64,000 bases of DNA from Erwinia tasmaniensis Et1/99 (lineage in GTDB: Bacteria; Pseudomonadota; Gammaproteobacteria; Enterobacterales; Enterobacteriaceae): contig NC_010694.1 of NCBI RefSeq assembly GCF_000026185.1, positions 2,170,001-2,234,000 of the forward strand, read 5' to 3'. Of the stretch, positions 17,559 through 26,470 are shown one piece after another. Made by a program: the position numbers and the translations under genes. The notes under the pieces were generated by a model. That model saw only the letters and a program-made list of their open reading frames with translations. It was not told where the DNA came from and did no database searches. Each line of letters begins with the position of its first letter. Position 1 is the stretch's first letter.

Positions 17559-18250
17559 TCCCCCTGATTGGTGCACTGTTCTTCCCAGCGGCCAGCGCCT
17601 CACAGCGGGTCAATGCCGCGGATTATCAGGCCTTCTGGCTGTGGTCCGGGGTGAGCGCTGGGCCCGAAATGCGTGCGGCACGCACCGTGTATCTTCATCA
17701 GGGTGAAGTGGTCATCCGACAGGGACAGGTAAAATTCGAACGCCTGGGCCTGCCGGTAAGCCGCTTAACTTTCCCGCAGATTTGGCTGACCGTTCGTACC
17801 AATACGCTGGATGTACCCGATGAAATGCTGGCGCGTATCCTGCGCCTGATGCAGCGCTGGCGGCTGGCCGGGAATCATGTTGTGGGTCTGCAAATCGATT
17901 TTGATGCCGCCACCAGCCGCCTTGACGATTACGGCCAGTTTTTGCAACGAGTGCGCAAAATGATGCCTGCTGAATATGCGCTGGGGGTCACCGGGCTGTT
18001 GGACTGGGCCAAAACCGGTCAGGTTGGCACGCTAAATGCCTTACCCATTGACGAGTTGGTGGTACAGAGTTACCAGGGGCGGCACACGGTGCCCAATTAC
18101 GCCGATTATCTTCCCGCGCTGGCTGCACTGCACATTCCTTTCCGACTTGGGGTGGTACAGCACGGTCAGTGGCGGCAGCAGGATGAACAGCGTCTGCTCA
18201 CCTCCCCCTGGTATCGCGGCATCGTGATATTTATGCTCAATTCAGGGTGA
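17528..18250 (+). CDS. exported DUF3142-type protein
   Basis: A 240-residue protein with a signal peptide (ILLVIPLIGALFFPAASA). The body contains FWLWSGV, LQIDFDAAT, LGVTGLLDWAK and ELVVQSYQGR, a TIM-barrel-like pattern as in the DUF3142 family. No catalytic role is established for the family; the Asp-rich LQIDFD strand end resembles glycosyl-hydrolase barrels. Its ATG lies inside the 3' end of the preceding exported protein gene (31-bp overlap), so both are one operon. Ends 183 bp before argC. Confidence 0.7.
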   Translation: MGKKTQILLVIPLIGALFFPAASASQRVNAADYQAFWLWSGVSAGPEMRAARTVYLHQGEVVIRQGQVKFERLGLPVSRLTFPQIWLTVRTNTLDVPDEMLARILRLMQRWRLAGNHVVGLQIDFDAATSRLDDYGQFLQRVRKMMPAEYALGVTGLLDWAKTGQVGTLNALPIDELVVQSYQGRHTVPNYADYLPALAALHIPFRLGVVQHGQWRQQDEQRLLTSPWYRGIVIFMLNSG

Positions 18251-18433
18251 ACACTACCAAAGGTCGTTTTGCGTCTTACACCAACATCATGATGTAGCGA
18301 TAGCAAGCCAGCCTGACAGGAGTGATTTTTTATGCATAAAAAACAGATAATCAGTCAATCAATGTTTACCCCTGGCCATAAATCTCGCATAATCTGACAC
18401 ACTGTTTTTTACTTACCCAGGGCAAAGACCGTA

Positions 18434-19363
18434 ATGATTCAGAAATATCGCGTGTTTATCGACGGCCAGGCGGGCACGACCGGATTGCAGATCCAGCAAC
18501 GGTTAGCCAGCCATCCTCAGATTGAAATGCTCAACATTGACGAGGCGCAGCGTAAAGATGCCGCTGCCCGTCAGGCGCTGATGAAACAGGCTGACGTCAG
18601 CATCCTCTGCCTGCCGGATGCCGCCGCCCGCGATGCTGTAGCCCTGGCCGACGAGGTGGGCGCACGCGTGCTGGACGCCAGCTCTGCGCATCGCGTTGAG
18701 AGCGGCTGGGTCTACGGTCTGCCTGAACTGGCTCTGGGTCAACGCGAAAAAATCCACGCCGCCAGCCATGTTTCAAATCCGGGGTGTTATGCCACCGGCG
18801 CGATTGCCCTGCTGGCGCCGCTGACCGCCAACGGACTGTTACAGGCAGACAGGCCGCTGACGATTAACGCGGTTTCAGGCTACAGCGGCGGCGGCAACCA
18901 GATGATTGAAAAATATCAACAGACGGGAACCGGTTATGCGGCCTACGGGTTGGGATTCGATCATAAGCATCTTAAAGAGATCCAGGCCTGGGGCGGTTTG
19001 AGCGATCGGCCAATTTTCCAGCCTGCGGTGGGTGACTATGCTCAGGGAATGCTGGTATTTATCCCTTTGAATCACATCGACGGCGAGCCGCTACGGCAGG
19101 CGCTGGCAGACTATTACAGCGGGCAGCAGTTTATTCATGTCAACCCACTGAACGCGCTGGATGAACGCAACGCCCCCTATCTGCTCCCTGAAGCGCTGAA
19201 CAATACGAATAATATGGAGCTCTTTGTCTTCAGCCATGCGCAGCAGCGTCAGTGTATCCTGGCGGCACGCCTGGATAATTTAGGTAAAGGGGCTTCGGGC
19301 GCCGCCGTGCAAAACCTGAATCTGATGCTCGGTTTACCGGAAGCTACGTGCGTCAACATGTGA
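18434..19363 (+). CDS. argC: N-acetyl-gamma-glutamyl-phosphate reductase, type 2
   Basis: A 309-residue ArgC of the short type 2 family: N-terminal dinucleotide-binding FIDGQAGTTGLQI, ASSAHRV, catalytic Cys118 in SNPGCYATG, and YSGGGNQMIEKY. It reduces N-acetyl-glutamyl phosphate to the semialdehyde using NADPH, the third step of arginine synthesis. It stands alone, away from any argB/argH, so it is probably an additional, type 2 copy; E. coli K-12 has only the type 1 enzyme in argCBH. Whether a type 1 copy exists elsewhere in this genome cannot be seen. A substrate other than the classical one is possible. Confidence 0.9.
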   Translation: MIQKYRVFIDGQAGTTGLQIQQRLASHPQIEMLNIDEAQRKDAAARQALMKQADVSILCLPDAAARDAVALADEVGARVLDASSAHRVESGWVYGLPELALGQREKIHAASHVSNPGCYATGAIALLAPLTANGLLQADRPLTINAVSGYSGGGNQMIEKYQQTGTGYAAYGLGFDHKHLKEIQAWGGLSDRPIFQPAVGDYAQGMLVFIPLNHIDGEPLRQALADYYSGQQFIHVNPLNALDERNAPYLLPEALNNTNNMELFVFSHAQQRQCILAARLDNLGKGASGAAVQNLNLMLGLPEATCVNM

Positions 19364-19651
19364 TGTGCCTGGCGCGCTAGCCGGCACCTTTGCAACGGGT
19401 TGTTGCCGCGCCCCTCACTGGCCTTATTTCTATGGATGGGAGCGGCGGTTGGCACGCTCAGACGGAGGGTTTGCGGCACATCGCACCTCCGTCAGTCGTC
19501 CCCTTCATGCCCGCCTTAACGCCTTAATCTCATTAAATTCCTGCCTGATTCACACTTTATCGATCTCATCTCCTGACTCCAATACTTTTGGTCTAAGGTT
19601 CTGTATACGTTCGATAACATTCAGAACCGTCATGGTAAAGGAGAATACCCG

Positions 19652-21325
19652 ATGAGAAGAGCTTTCAGGCAACAATCGTCCGTTCCGCTGTTTGTCTCAT
19701 TGCTACTGTCCGGCGCGCTGGCTGCTGGCTGTAGCGTTCAGGCACAGGAAGAGCGGCCCGTGTTTGATACCATTCCTCAGCCGCCCGATGTCCAGTTAGG
19801 GCCATTGTTTACGGCGGTGCAGGCAGCAAACCTCTATCCAGACCAGAAGACTTTCGCCGATGCCGTTCCCAAAAGCGATCCGGAACTGATCCTTTCTGAC
19901 TGGCAGATGCAGAAAATGCAGCGTAATTTCGATCTTAAGCGTTTCGTTGCCACCAACTTCTCGATGCCAGCCACCGGTGATGTCTACACCTCCCCTAAGG
20001 GACAGAGCCTGCGTGCGCATATTAACGGCCTGTGGCCGGTACTAACACGCTCCGATAAGGTGGACAATCAGTGGGGCTCGCTCCTGCCTCTGCCCAACCC
20101 CTACGTGGTTCCGGGCGGTCGCTTTCGTGAGGTGTATTATTGGGATAGTTACTTCACCATGTTAGGCCTGGCAGAAAGCGGACGCTGGGAACGGGTACAG
20201 GATATGGTCGACAACTTCGCCTATCAGTTAGATACCTATGGCCATATCCCCAACGGCAACCGCAGCTACTATCTCAGCCGTTCGCAGCCACCTTTTTTCA
20301 GTATGATGGTTGACCTGCTGGCTCAACACGGCGGTGACAAGATTTACGGCCAATATCGTCCCCAGTTGGAAAAGGAGTACCGCTACTGGATGACTGGCGT
20401 CGACGACGAGGCGCTGCGGCCTGGCAGCGCGACCCAGCGCGTGGTGAAACTGCGGGATGGTACGATCCTCAATCGTTACTGGGATGACCGCGATGTGCCC
20501 CGTACCGAATCCTGGAGGGAAGATACCATCACGGCACGGCAGGCAGCAGGCCCTGACAGAGCGCAACTTTACCGTGATTTACGCGCAGGGGCGGCATCCG
20601 GTTGGGACTTCAGCTCGCGCTGGTTCGATAAGCCAGACGATCTGAGCACCATCCGCACCACGCAAATCCTGCCGGCCGATCTCAATGCGCTGATGTTCCA
20701 TCTGGAAAAGACGCTCGCACGCGCCTATAAAACAGAGAATAATGCCGCCGCCAGCCAGCGCTTTGAGCAGCTGGCCGAACGCCGCAAAACCGCAATCGGT
20801 CATTATCTTTGGGATGAGAAACAGGGCTGGTATGCCGATTACGACTGGCAGAGATCCCACGTGCGCCCGCAGCTCACCGCGGCGGCACTGTTCCCGCTCT
20901 ATTTGCAGGCCGCCACGGGCGAACGCGCCACCCGTACCGCCAGCGCGGTGAAAAAGCACCTGCTGGCAGAAGGCGGGCTGCTCACGACTACGGTGACATC
21001 CGGCCAGCAGTGGGATGCGCCCAACGGTTGGGCACCTCTGCAATGGGTAGCCGTCGTGGGTCTTAATCATTACGGCCAGGAACCGCTGGCAAAAGAAATT
21101 GGCCTGCGCTTCCTGAATAGCGTCCAGACGACATACGAGAAAGACCATAAGCTGGTCGAAAAGTATGTGGTGAAGGGGGTATCACTGACCCACGGTGGCG
21201 AATATCCGCTACAGGATGGGTTTGGCTGGACCAATGCGGTGACGTTAAAACTGATGGATCTTTACTGCCCGAAAGGCACGATCTGTAACAATGTAGGCGA
21301 CCTGAATAGCAAAAAAGAACCTTAA
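19652..21325 (+). CDS. treA: periplasmic trehalase
   Basis: A 557-residue GH37 trehalase close to E. coli TreA (565). A signal peptide (about residues 1-33, ending in the GCSVQAQ region) exports it. Signature 1 is [15 protein letters not shown] and signature 2 is [10 protein letters not shown]; the catalytic Asp and Glu regions ([22 protein letters not shown]) are present. It splits trehalose to two glucoses in the periplasm under osmotic stress when trehalose cannot be metabolised internally. An AAGGAG 9 nt before the ATG fixes the start. Neighbours ymgE and ycgR are the same as in E. coli. Confidence 0.95.
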   Translation: MRRAFRQQSSVPLFVSLLLSGALAAGCSVQAQEERPVFDTIPQPPDVQLGPLFTAVQAANLYPDQKTFADAVPKSDPELILSDWQMQKMQRNFDLKRFVATNFSMPATGDVYTSPKGQSLRAHINGLWPVLTRSDKVDNQWGSLLPLPNPYVVPGGRFREVYYWDSYFTMLGLAESGRWERVQDMVDNFAYQLDTYGHIPNGNRSYYLSRSQPPFFSMMVDLLAQHGGDKIYGQYRPQLEKEYRYWMTGVDDEALRPGSATQRVVKLRDGTILNRYWDDRDVPRTESWREDTITARQAAGPDRAQLYRDLRAGAASGWDFSSRWFDKPDDLSTIRTTQILPADLNALMFHLEKTLARAYKTENNAAASQRFEQLAERRKTAIGHYLWDEKQGWYADYDWQRSHVRPQLTAAALFPLYLQAATGERATRTASAVKKHLLAEGGLLTTTVTSGQQWDAPNGWAPLQWVAVVGLNHYGQEPLAKEIGLRFLNSVQTTYEKDHKLVEKYVVKGVSLTHGGEYPLQDGFGWTNAVTLKLMDLYCPKGTICNNVGDLNSKKEP

Positions 21326-21373
21326 TAAGCATTAAAGTTAACTTTATCGTTCGGAATATCCAGTCTGGCGACA

Positions 21374-21407
21374 TAAAAAAACGGGGAGGCAGAAGCCACC
21401 CCGTTTA
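21374..21407 (-). terminator. intrinsic terminator of ymgE
   Basis: ACGGGG (21381-21386) pairs with CCCCGT (21399-21404), with GGC/GCC extending the stem inside. Read leftward the hairpin is followed by a T7 run (21374-21380), so it terminates ymgE; it may also help to end treA. Confidence 0.8.
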
Positions 21408-21422
21408 CTGTCACAGCCTGAT

Positions 21423-21671
21423 TTAGCTGCGTACTTTGCGGTAGATCCACAGCACCACAATGGCACCAATAACTGCAACCACAAAACTGCCGAAGTTGAA
21501 GCCGTCTACCCGACCAAAGCCAAAGAAAGTACTGATCCAGCCACCAACAACCGCACCGATAACACCCAGAATCACGGTGATAATCAGTCCGCCGCCGTCT
21601 TTACCCGGCATAATCCACTTGGCAATAATACCTGCGATCAGACCAAAGATGATCCATGAAAGAATACCCAT
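21423..21671 (-). CDS. ymgE: YmgE/YeaQ/GlsB-family stress membrane protein
   Basis: An 82-residue Gly-rich protein with three hydrophobic helices (IIFGLIAGIIAKWIMPG; GLIITVILGVIGAVVGGW; SFVVAVIGAIVVLWIY), the pattern of the transglycosylase-associated/GlsB family. Function is uncertain; members are induced by general stress. The position between treA and ycgR is that of E. coli ymgE. GGAG lies just before the ATG at 21671 on the minus strand. Confidence 0.9.
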   Translation of the reverse strand: MGILSWIIFGLIAGIIAKWIMPGKDGGGLIITVILGVIGAVVGGWISTFFGFGRVDGFNFGSFVVAVIGAIVVLWIYRKVRS

Positions 21672-21793
21672 TGAAAAACTCCTTAGTTTCTTCTGTTTAA
21701 ACCTATCAACTCGTAAGACGCTGTAAGTATAGGCGATAATGATAACTCTGTGATCTAAATCCAGACTATCTTACTATTTTGACAAATTTTTTG

Positions 21794-21820
21794 TAAAGAC
21801 CCTGTCAAGAGCGCCGATAA
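21794..21820 (+). promoter_or_regulatory. sigma-28 (FliA) promoter of ycgR
   Basis: TAAAGACC (21794-21801), an 11-bp spacer and GCCGATAA (21813-21820) match the flagellar sigma-28 consensus TAAAGTTT-N11-GCCGATAA, with the -10 part exact. It ends 28 bp before ycgR, which is a class 3 flagellar gene in E. coli. Confidence 0.85.
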
Positions 21821-21848
21821 GCGTTAATGACTCAGGTTATCTATCTCA

Positions 21849-22598
21849 ATGGGAGCAGATGTGGAACAGGATGATACGGAACAGTATCTAAAACAGGGGA
21901 CGCTGGCCGTTCTGGGCGTGCTGCGCGAGCTGCTGCAAAACCAGACGCCGATGAGGGTTTCACATCCTCGCGGACAGTTTATCACCCGGCTGCTGCATGT
22001 AGATAAGACCAACATGGTCATCGACTTTGGCAGTAATGACTATGACAATCAGCTGGCACAAGAGGCAAATGAACTGCATATCGTTGCCGACACCCGTGGG
22101 GCGCGAATAGAATTAATACTGACCTCACTGCAAATGAGTGAATATGAAGGGCTGCCCGCGTTTACCGCCGCACTACCCGGCCAGCTTAAAATGATCCAAA
22201 GGCGCGAGTTCTTCCGCGTAGATGCGCCGCTCAATCCAATTTTCTTTTGCTATGTTCCCTGGCCCGATGGGACAGGCGAAGGGCGTCTGCGTTTACAGGA
22301 TCTTTCTATTGGGGGCATCGGCATGCTTTCAGAGGGCACCGTTCCCGACGCCCTGAGCTGCGGTGACACCATAAAAAAACTGCGTCTGGAAATGGGCGAA
22401 TATGGGCGTTTCGTGGTTGATGCGCAGCTGATAAGCATCGGCAAGCACAGCGTTGTGGGCAGCAAGTGCGAAACTGTCGTCACCCCACGCCTCAGCCTGC
22501 GTTTTCTCTCACTGAATGCGGCGCAGGAGCGTGAATTACAGCAGGTTATTTTCTCTCTTGAACGGCTGGCCAGAGATAAAGCCAAGCGCTTCCAGTGA
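21849..22598 (+). CDS. ycgR: YcgR, c-di-GMP-dependent flagellar brake
   Basis: A 249-residue protein with an N-terminal YcgR/PilZN domain (about 10-110) and a C-terminal PilZ domain carrying the c-di-GMP motifs RREFFR (Arg118-Arg123) and DLSIGGIG. When loaded with c-di-GMP, E. coli YcgR binds the flagellar motor and slows swimming. The sigma-28 promoter directly upstream ties expression to flagella. No strong ribosome binding site precedes the ATG at 21849. Convergent with emtA (3 bp between stops). Confidence 0.93.
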   Translation: MGADVEQDDTEQYLKQGTLAVLGVLRELLQNQTPMRVSHPRGQFITRLLHVDKTNMVIDFGSNDYDNQLAQEANELHIVADTRGARIELILTSLQMSEYEGLPAFTAALPGQLKMIQRREFFRVDAPLNPIFFCYVPWPDGTGEGRLRLQDLSIGGIGMLSEGTVPDALSCGDTIKKLRLEMGEYGRFVVDAQLISIGKHSVVGSKCETVVTPRLSLRFLSLNAAQERELQQVIFSLERLARDKAKRFQ

Positions 22599-22601
22599 GG
22601 A

Positions 22602-23237
22602 TCAGATTGTACGGTAGACGGTGGTCACCTTCCACAAATAGCGCGGGGCCTGGGGAGCCGGATGGTTCTTCTGCACATGCTGATAAAAAGCCTCCGGACT
22701 TAAAGCGTTAATCATAGCGATTGCCTGACTTCGGTCCCGCGCGAACGTGCGCAGTAACGCACCAGCGCCGTTAGCGTATGAGACAATTGTCGCATAACGC
22801 AACGTTTTGGGATCGCGAATACCGGCCAGGTGCTGCCGCTGCAAGATACGCAGGTAGGCCGTGCCGATATCAATATTTTTCACCGGGTCGCGCAGCTCGG
22901 CTTTTGTCGGCTGCCCTGCCCGACCTCGAGCGCGATAAACTTCGCGTCCGGCCGTAGACGCTTTAATCTGCATCAGTCCAACCGCATTCGATTTACTGAC
23001 TACCGTTGGATTACCGCCCGACTCGACGGCAATAATTGCTTCGACAAGCTTCTGCTCCACCCCGTTTTGCAGCGCCGCCTGTTCCGTCATCATTGACCAC
23101 GCCGACGCAACCATTGCCGGAGGTGCCTGAGTTAAGGGCGTATTGGGCCTGAGGGCGATCTTCTTTTCTGTCTTACCGGCACAGCCTGCAAGCAATACTA
23201 TCGCGACGACCGTCGCCACCTTCACGCTTTTTCTCAC
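22602..23237 (-). CDS. emtA: EmtA/MltE, membrane-bound lytic transglycosylase E
   Basis: A family 1 lytic transglycosylase lipoprotein. The signal VRKSVKVATVVAIVLLAGC ends in lipobox LAGC; the SLT domain has the catalytic Glu in VESGGNP, then NAVGLMQIKASTAGREVYR and VSYANGAGALLRTF. It cleaves the MurNAc-GlcNAc bond of peptidoglycan from the outer membrane. I chose GTG at 23237 (211 residues) because AGAGGAT lies 8 nt upstream and the length fits E. coli (203); an ATG at 23276 in the same frame would add 13 residues. Next to ldcA, another peptidoglycan enzyme, as in E. coli, and divergent from it. Confidence 0.9.
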   Translation of the reverse strand: MRKSVKVATVVAIVLLAGCAGKTEKKIALRPNTPLTQAPPAMVASAWSMMTEQAALQNGVEQKLVEAIIAVESGGNPTVVSKSNAVGLMQIKASTAGREVYRARGRAGQPTKAELRDPVKNIDIGTAYLRILQRQHLAGIRDPKTLRYATIVSYANGAGALLRTFARDRSQAIAMINALSPEAFYQHVQKNHPAPQAPRYLWKVTTVYRTI

Positions 23238-23429
23238 GCTTTTATATCCTCTACGCCTTAGCCTGGCACCTATCATACGGCTTAGCCGCCATCAGGAAAT
23301 TACCGTTAATCTTAAATTGTGCTATGGGCTGATGACTTCGCCGCTCCGATTCGTCATCATCAAAGAAATCTGACAGCGCCAGACGGCAAAAAATTCACGC
23401 CGCGCAAAATAAAACTTTCAGGGAGCATG

Positions 23430-24374
23430 ATGTTGATTACACCTCGAACCATTCATCTGGTCGCCCCTTCTGGCTACTGCCATAACCCGACAGCCGCGGC
23501 ACGCGGCATAGCGCGTCTGCGGGCGGCTGGGCATCGGGTTGAAGATAACGGCATTATCGCCAGGCGCAAGCAGCGCTTTGCCGGCGATGACAGCCAGCGC
23601 CTGAATGATATTAACGCGCTGTCGCACATGGATACGCTGCCGGACATTGTGCTGGCAGTACGCGGCGGCTACGGTGCCAGCCGCCTGCTGCCAGACATCA
23701 ACTATCCTGCGCTACGCCAGCGCCTGCACAATGCGCCGCTGGCGATCTGCGGCCACAGCGATTTCACGGCAATTCAGCTGGCACTGCTGGCAAAAAGTGG
23801 CGTACAAAGCTTCAGTGGGCCCATGCTGACAGGGAATTTCGGCGCCGAGGTGTTATCTGAATTTACCGTTCGCCATTTTTGGCAGGCGTTGACGGAGCCT
23901 GAACTGAAGATCAAATGGCAAACTACACCTCAAAAGCTTCAGATCAACGGCACGCTTTGGGGGGGGAATCTGGCAATGATTGCCTCCCTCACAGGCACCC
24001 CCTGGATGCCCGATATCCAACAGGGTATTTTGGTAATTGAAGATGTTAATGAGCACCCTTTCCGCATTGAACGTATGCTGCTTCAGCTGCATCAAAGCGG
24101 TATTCTTGCCCGTCAGCGTGCCATCATTACCGGCAGTTTTAGCGGAGCCGCGTTAAGCGCCTACGATAACGGCTATGATTTCGCCAGCGTGTGGAACCTG
24201 ATACGCGACCTGACCGGAATACCGGTGGTGACGGGCCTGGCATTTGGCCACGATGCCGATACCGTTACGCTGCCCATCGGCGCACAGGGCCTGCTGGCGG
24301 TTAACGAAACGTCCGCAGAGCTGCAGATATCAGGGCACCCGGTGCTGCCGCGATTGCAGGAGGAGTTGGCATGA
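23430..24374 (+). CDS. ldcA: LdcA, L,D-carboxypeptidase
   Basis: A 314-residue S66-family peptidase, close to E. coli LdcA (304): HLVAPSGYC, VLAVRGGYGASRLL, nucleophile Ser in ICGHSDFTAIQ, SGPML, and GTLWGGNLAM, with Glu and His of the Ser-His-Glu triad in the C-terminal half (VIEDVNE; LAFGHD). It removes the terminal D-Ala from tetrapeptides in cytosolic murein recycling. Adjacent ATGs at 23427 and 23430; the second is better spaced from GGGAG. Overlaps the next gene by 4 bp. Confidence 0.93.
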   Translation: MLITPRTIHLVAPSGYCHNPTAAARGIARLRAAGHRVEDNGIIARRKQRFAGDDSQRLNDINALSHMDTLPDIVLAVRGGYGASRLLPDINYPALRQRLHNAPLAICGHSDFTAIQLALLAKSGVQSFSGPMLTGNFGAEVLSEFTVRHFWQALTEPELKIKWQTTPQKLQINGTLWGGNLAMIASLTGTPWMPDIQQGILVIEDVNEHPFRIERMLLQLHQSGILARQRAIITGSFSGAALSAYDNGYDFASVWNLIRDLTGIPVVTGLAFGHDADTVTLPIGAQGLLAVNETSAELQISGHPVLPRLQEELA

Positions 24375-25045
24375 AACAGCTGTATGAAGATCTGTGGATT
24401 TGTACCCCTGAAGCTAACGCCAATAAGATTGAACCAGAGCTGATGATGCACGGGTTCTTACTGCAACATTTGCGCGGCAACATCCTGATATCTCGCGCGG
24501 ACAATCCATTAGATCACGATGCGATTGCCGATAGTGGCGGCATTATCCGCCACTATCTGACTCATTGGCATGAAGCTGGGCCGGCAACCCGTCAGCTACA
24601 GCAACGCTTTAACAGTGCTTTGTATTGTCATGCACGCGCTCTTGGCCATGTCAGCCGCTATGCCGAGCCTGATGCGACATTCACTAAGGCAGAGGTGCAC
24701 TGTGGAAGCTTTCATGTCGTACCGACACCGGGACACACGCCCGGCAGTACCAGCTACCTTTACGCTTCACCCTATGGCAAAACCTATCTTTTTGTCGGCG
24801 ATACCGTCACCCTGTCGCATCATCGCTGGATGACGATCCGTGCTGCCGAAAGCAACGAGCACGACCTGCATCAAACATTGAATTTCTATCGGGCGCTGCG
24901 CCCGGACGTTATCATGATGAGCAGTACGGTTGGGCATCCGGGATGGCAAGAGGTTGATTTGCGCCAGTGGCTGGCATTGCTGGGCGAAGCGGAACATAAC
25001 CCACGCGATCTCTGCCTTAGCCAGGCATCAAACGACGGCGGCTAG
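24371..25045 (+). CDS. metallo-beta-lactamase-fold hydrolase
   Basis: A 224-residue metallo-beta-lactamase-fold protein: THWHEAGP replaces the classical HxHxDH motif, followed by PTPGHTPGSTSY with a metal-ligand His, GDTVTLSHH with a ligand Asp, and VGHPG. Because the first motif is incomplete, the metal centre may be unusual. Its ATG overlaps the ldcA stop (ATGA), so the two are translationally coupled; no link between the activities is known to me. The substrate cannot be predicted. Confidence 0.8.
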   Translation: MKQLYEDLWICTPEANANKIEPELMMHGFLLQHLRGNILISRADNPLDHDAIADSGGIIRHYLTHWHEAGPATRQLQQRFNSALYCHARALGHVSRYAEPDATFTKAEVHCGSFHVVPTPGHTPGSTSYLYASPYGKTYLFVGDTVTLSHHRWMTIRAAESNEHDLHQTLNFYRALRPDVIMMSSTVGHPGWQEVDLRQWLALLGEAEHNPRDLCLSQASNDGG

Positions 25046-25228
25046 CGCTGGGTATCTCATCCTGACAGACGGGATCGTTAGCGCTTTTCACCCGATGACT
25101 TTCGCACACTTTTAACCACCACTGCCGTTTTACCACCTGCCAGGGCAGTAGCGACAGTGCGCGGCCCCCTCCCCGGCCTTGTAACACGCATAAATTCTAA
25201 AATAGTCATTGAACATGGATGCACATGC

Positions 25229-25244
25229 CTGTATTTTTATACAG
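25229..25244 (+). promoter_or_regulatory. LexA box of dinI
   Basis: CTGTATTTTTATACAG is a perfect LexA operator (CTGT-N8-ACAG with AT-rich centre), 20 bp before dinI. It predicts SOS control. Confidence 0.92.
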
Positions 25245-25264
25245 TTATAAAATAAGGAGTAATC

Positions 25265-25510
25265 ATGTTTGTTGAACTAATTTATGACAAGCGCAACGTC
25301 GCCGGGTTGGCTAACGCCGAGCAGTTAATTCTTAGCGAGCTGGAAAAGCGGGTTAAACGGGTATTTCCGGATGCGCTGGTCAAGGTAAAGCCAATGCAGG
25401 CTAACAGCGTAAAAAGCGATGCCAGCAAAAGCGATAAATCCACCCTGCTGCGTATCATTGAAGAGATGTTTGAAGAGGCAGATCAGTGGCTGGTATCAAC
25501 AGAATACTAA
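25265..25510 (+). CDS. dinI: DinI, SOS-inducible RecA modulator
   Basis: An 81-residue DinI-family protein beginning MFVELIYDKRNV, with a two-strand/two-helix pattern and the acidic C-terminal helix (IIEEMFEEADQWL) that mimics ssDNA and contacts RecA in E. coli DinI. It stabilises RecA filaments and limits LexA/UmuD cleavage. An AAGGAG precedes the ATG. The LexA box and isolation from neighbours fit the chromosomal dinI, although the adjoining phage remnant means a phage-borne copy is possible. Confidence 0.93.
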   Translation: MFVELIYDKRNVAGLANAEQLILSELEKRVKRVFPDALVKVKPMQANSVKSDASKSDKSTLLRIIEEMFEEADQWLVSTEY

Positions 25511-25752
25511 CCGCCTAATCACGCCAGTAGCAACCATAATTTCGTTATTTTTCATGAGTATATTGCCATCTTCATAAGCAGTCATGCCGTTATGCCGGCG
25601 ATTACAGCCTGTTTTTTTGGCACCTTCAGGATGATTAACGAGAATTCTTGTTTACTCCCAAGAGTGTGGGTCAGAAATAGTCTGTTGGCCGCTGATATAT
25701 TTTCTATAAAACGCATATGAGCACTCCTATCAAGCCAGCGCGTTCGTTTCAT

Positions 25753-26040
25753 TCACCGGCGGGGGCGCAATACGGCAAAAACGATTGCCACATTGCCTTT
25801 GGCCCGGTACACCGCGGCACACAGGATCATATTGATAATCATAACGGCCCAATGTGTCTGAGAATAATCGTCTAACAGAAAGCGAAAGGGAACGGATGCG
25901 TACGCAAGAACGATCAGATAAGCCAGCCACGATGCCCAGCATTGATGTCTGGCCCCCGGCTTACAGAAAAACATCAGGCGAACCACTATAGCTGTACAAA
26001 GCACGACATTAATGATGACCATGAGATCATTTATTACCAT
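25753..26040 (-). CDS. putative 3-TM phage holin
   Basis: A 95-residue protein with three hydrophobic helices (NDLMVIINVVLCTAIVVRLMFF; WASWLAYLIVLAYASVPF; VMIINMILCAAVYR) and a basic tail, the pattern of phage 3-TM holins (Phage_holin_3_7 type). It overlaps the upstream holin-like gene by 14 bp on the same strand. No endolysin or Rz gene follows before dinI, so the lysis cassette is incomplete and this is probably a prophage remnant. Confidence 0.65.
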   Translation of the reverse strand: MVINDLMVIINVVLCTAIVVRLMFFCKPGARHQCWASWLAYLIVLAYASVPFRFLLDDYSQTHWAVMIINMILCAAVYRAKGNVAIVFAVLRPRR

Positions 26041-26407
26041 GTGAGCCTCCTTTCCGACGAGTGAACCAGCTCCAGGGGTCCTGTTGGCTGAAAAAAGTCA
26101 GCGTTTTAATGGCTAATGCAGAAAGTAGTACCGCGCCTAAACCATCCAGCGGCCGTTCGCTATACCCCAGGATTTGCTCCAACTTTGCACCGACCAGTCT
26201 GGCACCGTATACGCCCACTATCCATGAGACCAGGAAATAGGCGGCACGTCTGATGACCTTCATATAGGCCGCCGTGGTCACATAAAATACCGCTCCGGCA
26301 AAAGCGCCAAACAAAATACAGTAATCCGTGCTGTCTGTACCCCCGACAACGCGACCGACGGCCGTTATGAGGCTACCCTGATTTAATGCAAAAAATGATG
26401 CTGACAT
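26027..26407 (-). CDS. putative phage holin (second lysis membrane protein)
   Basis: A 126-residue protein with three to four hydrophobic segments, a Gly/Ala-rich core and a basic C-terminus (WFTRRKGGSHGNK). It pairs with the downstream 3-TM protein by a 14-bp overlap, as the paired holins of some enterobacterial prophages do. The role is inferred from topology and pairing; membrane protein of unknown function is the cautious alternative. Confidence 0.6.
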   Translation of the reverse strand: MSASFFALNQGSLITAVGRVVGGTDSTDYCILFGAFAGAVFYVTTAAYMKVIRRAAYFLVSWIVGVYGARLVGAKLEQILGYSERPLDGLGAVLLSALAIKTLTFFSQQDPWSWFTRRKGGSHGNK

Positions 26408-26445
26408 ATTGCCCCCTCTACCATTCCAGATGACTTTTCAGGGAT

Positions 26446-26470
26446 AAAAAAACCCGGCTTACGCCGGGCC
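26446..26470 (-). terminator. intrinsic terminator, leftward
   Basis: CCCGGC (26453-26458) pairs with GCCGGG (26463-26468) around TTAC; read leftward it runs into seven T (26446-26452). It lies just upstream of the holin pair, so it would end a transcript from the right that no longer has an intact gene. Confidence 0.65.

Noticed and set aside
19365..19655. 96-codon frame between argC and treA
   Set aside because: Cys/Arg/Pro-rich composition without similarity; overlaps the treA leader.
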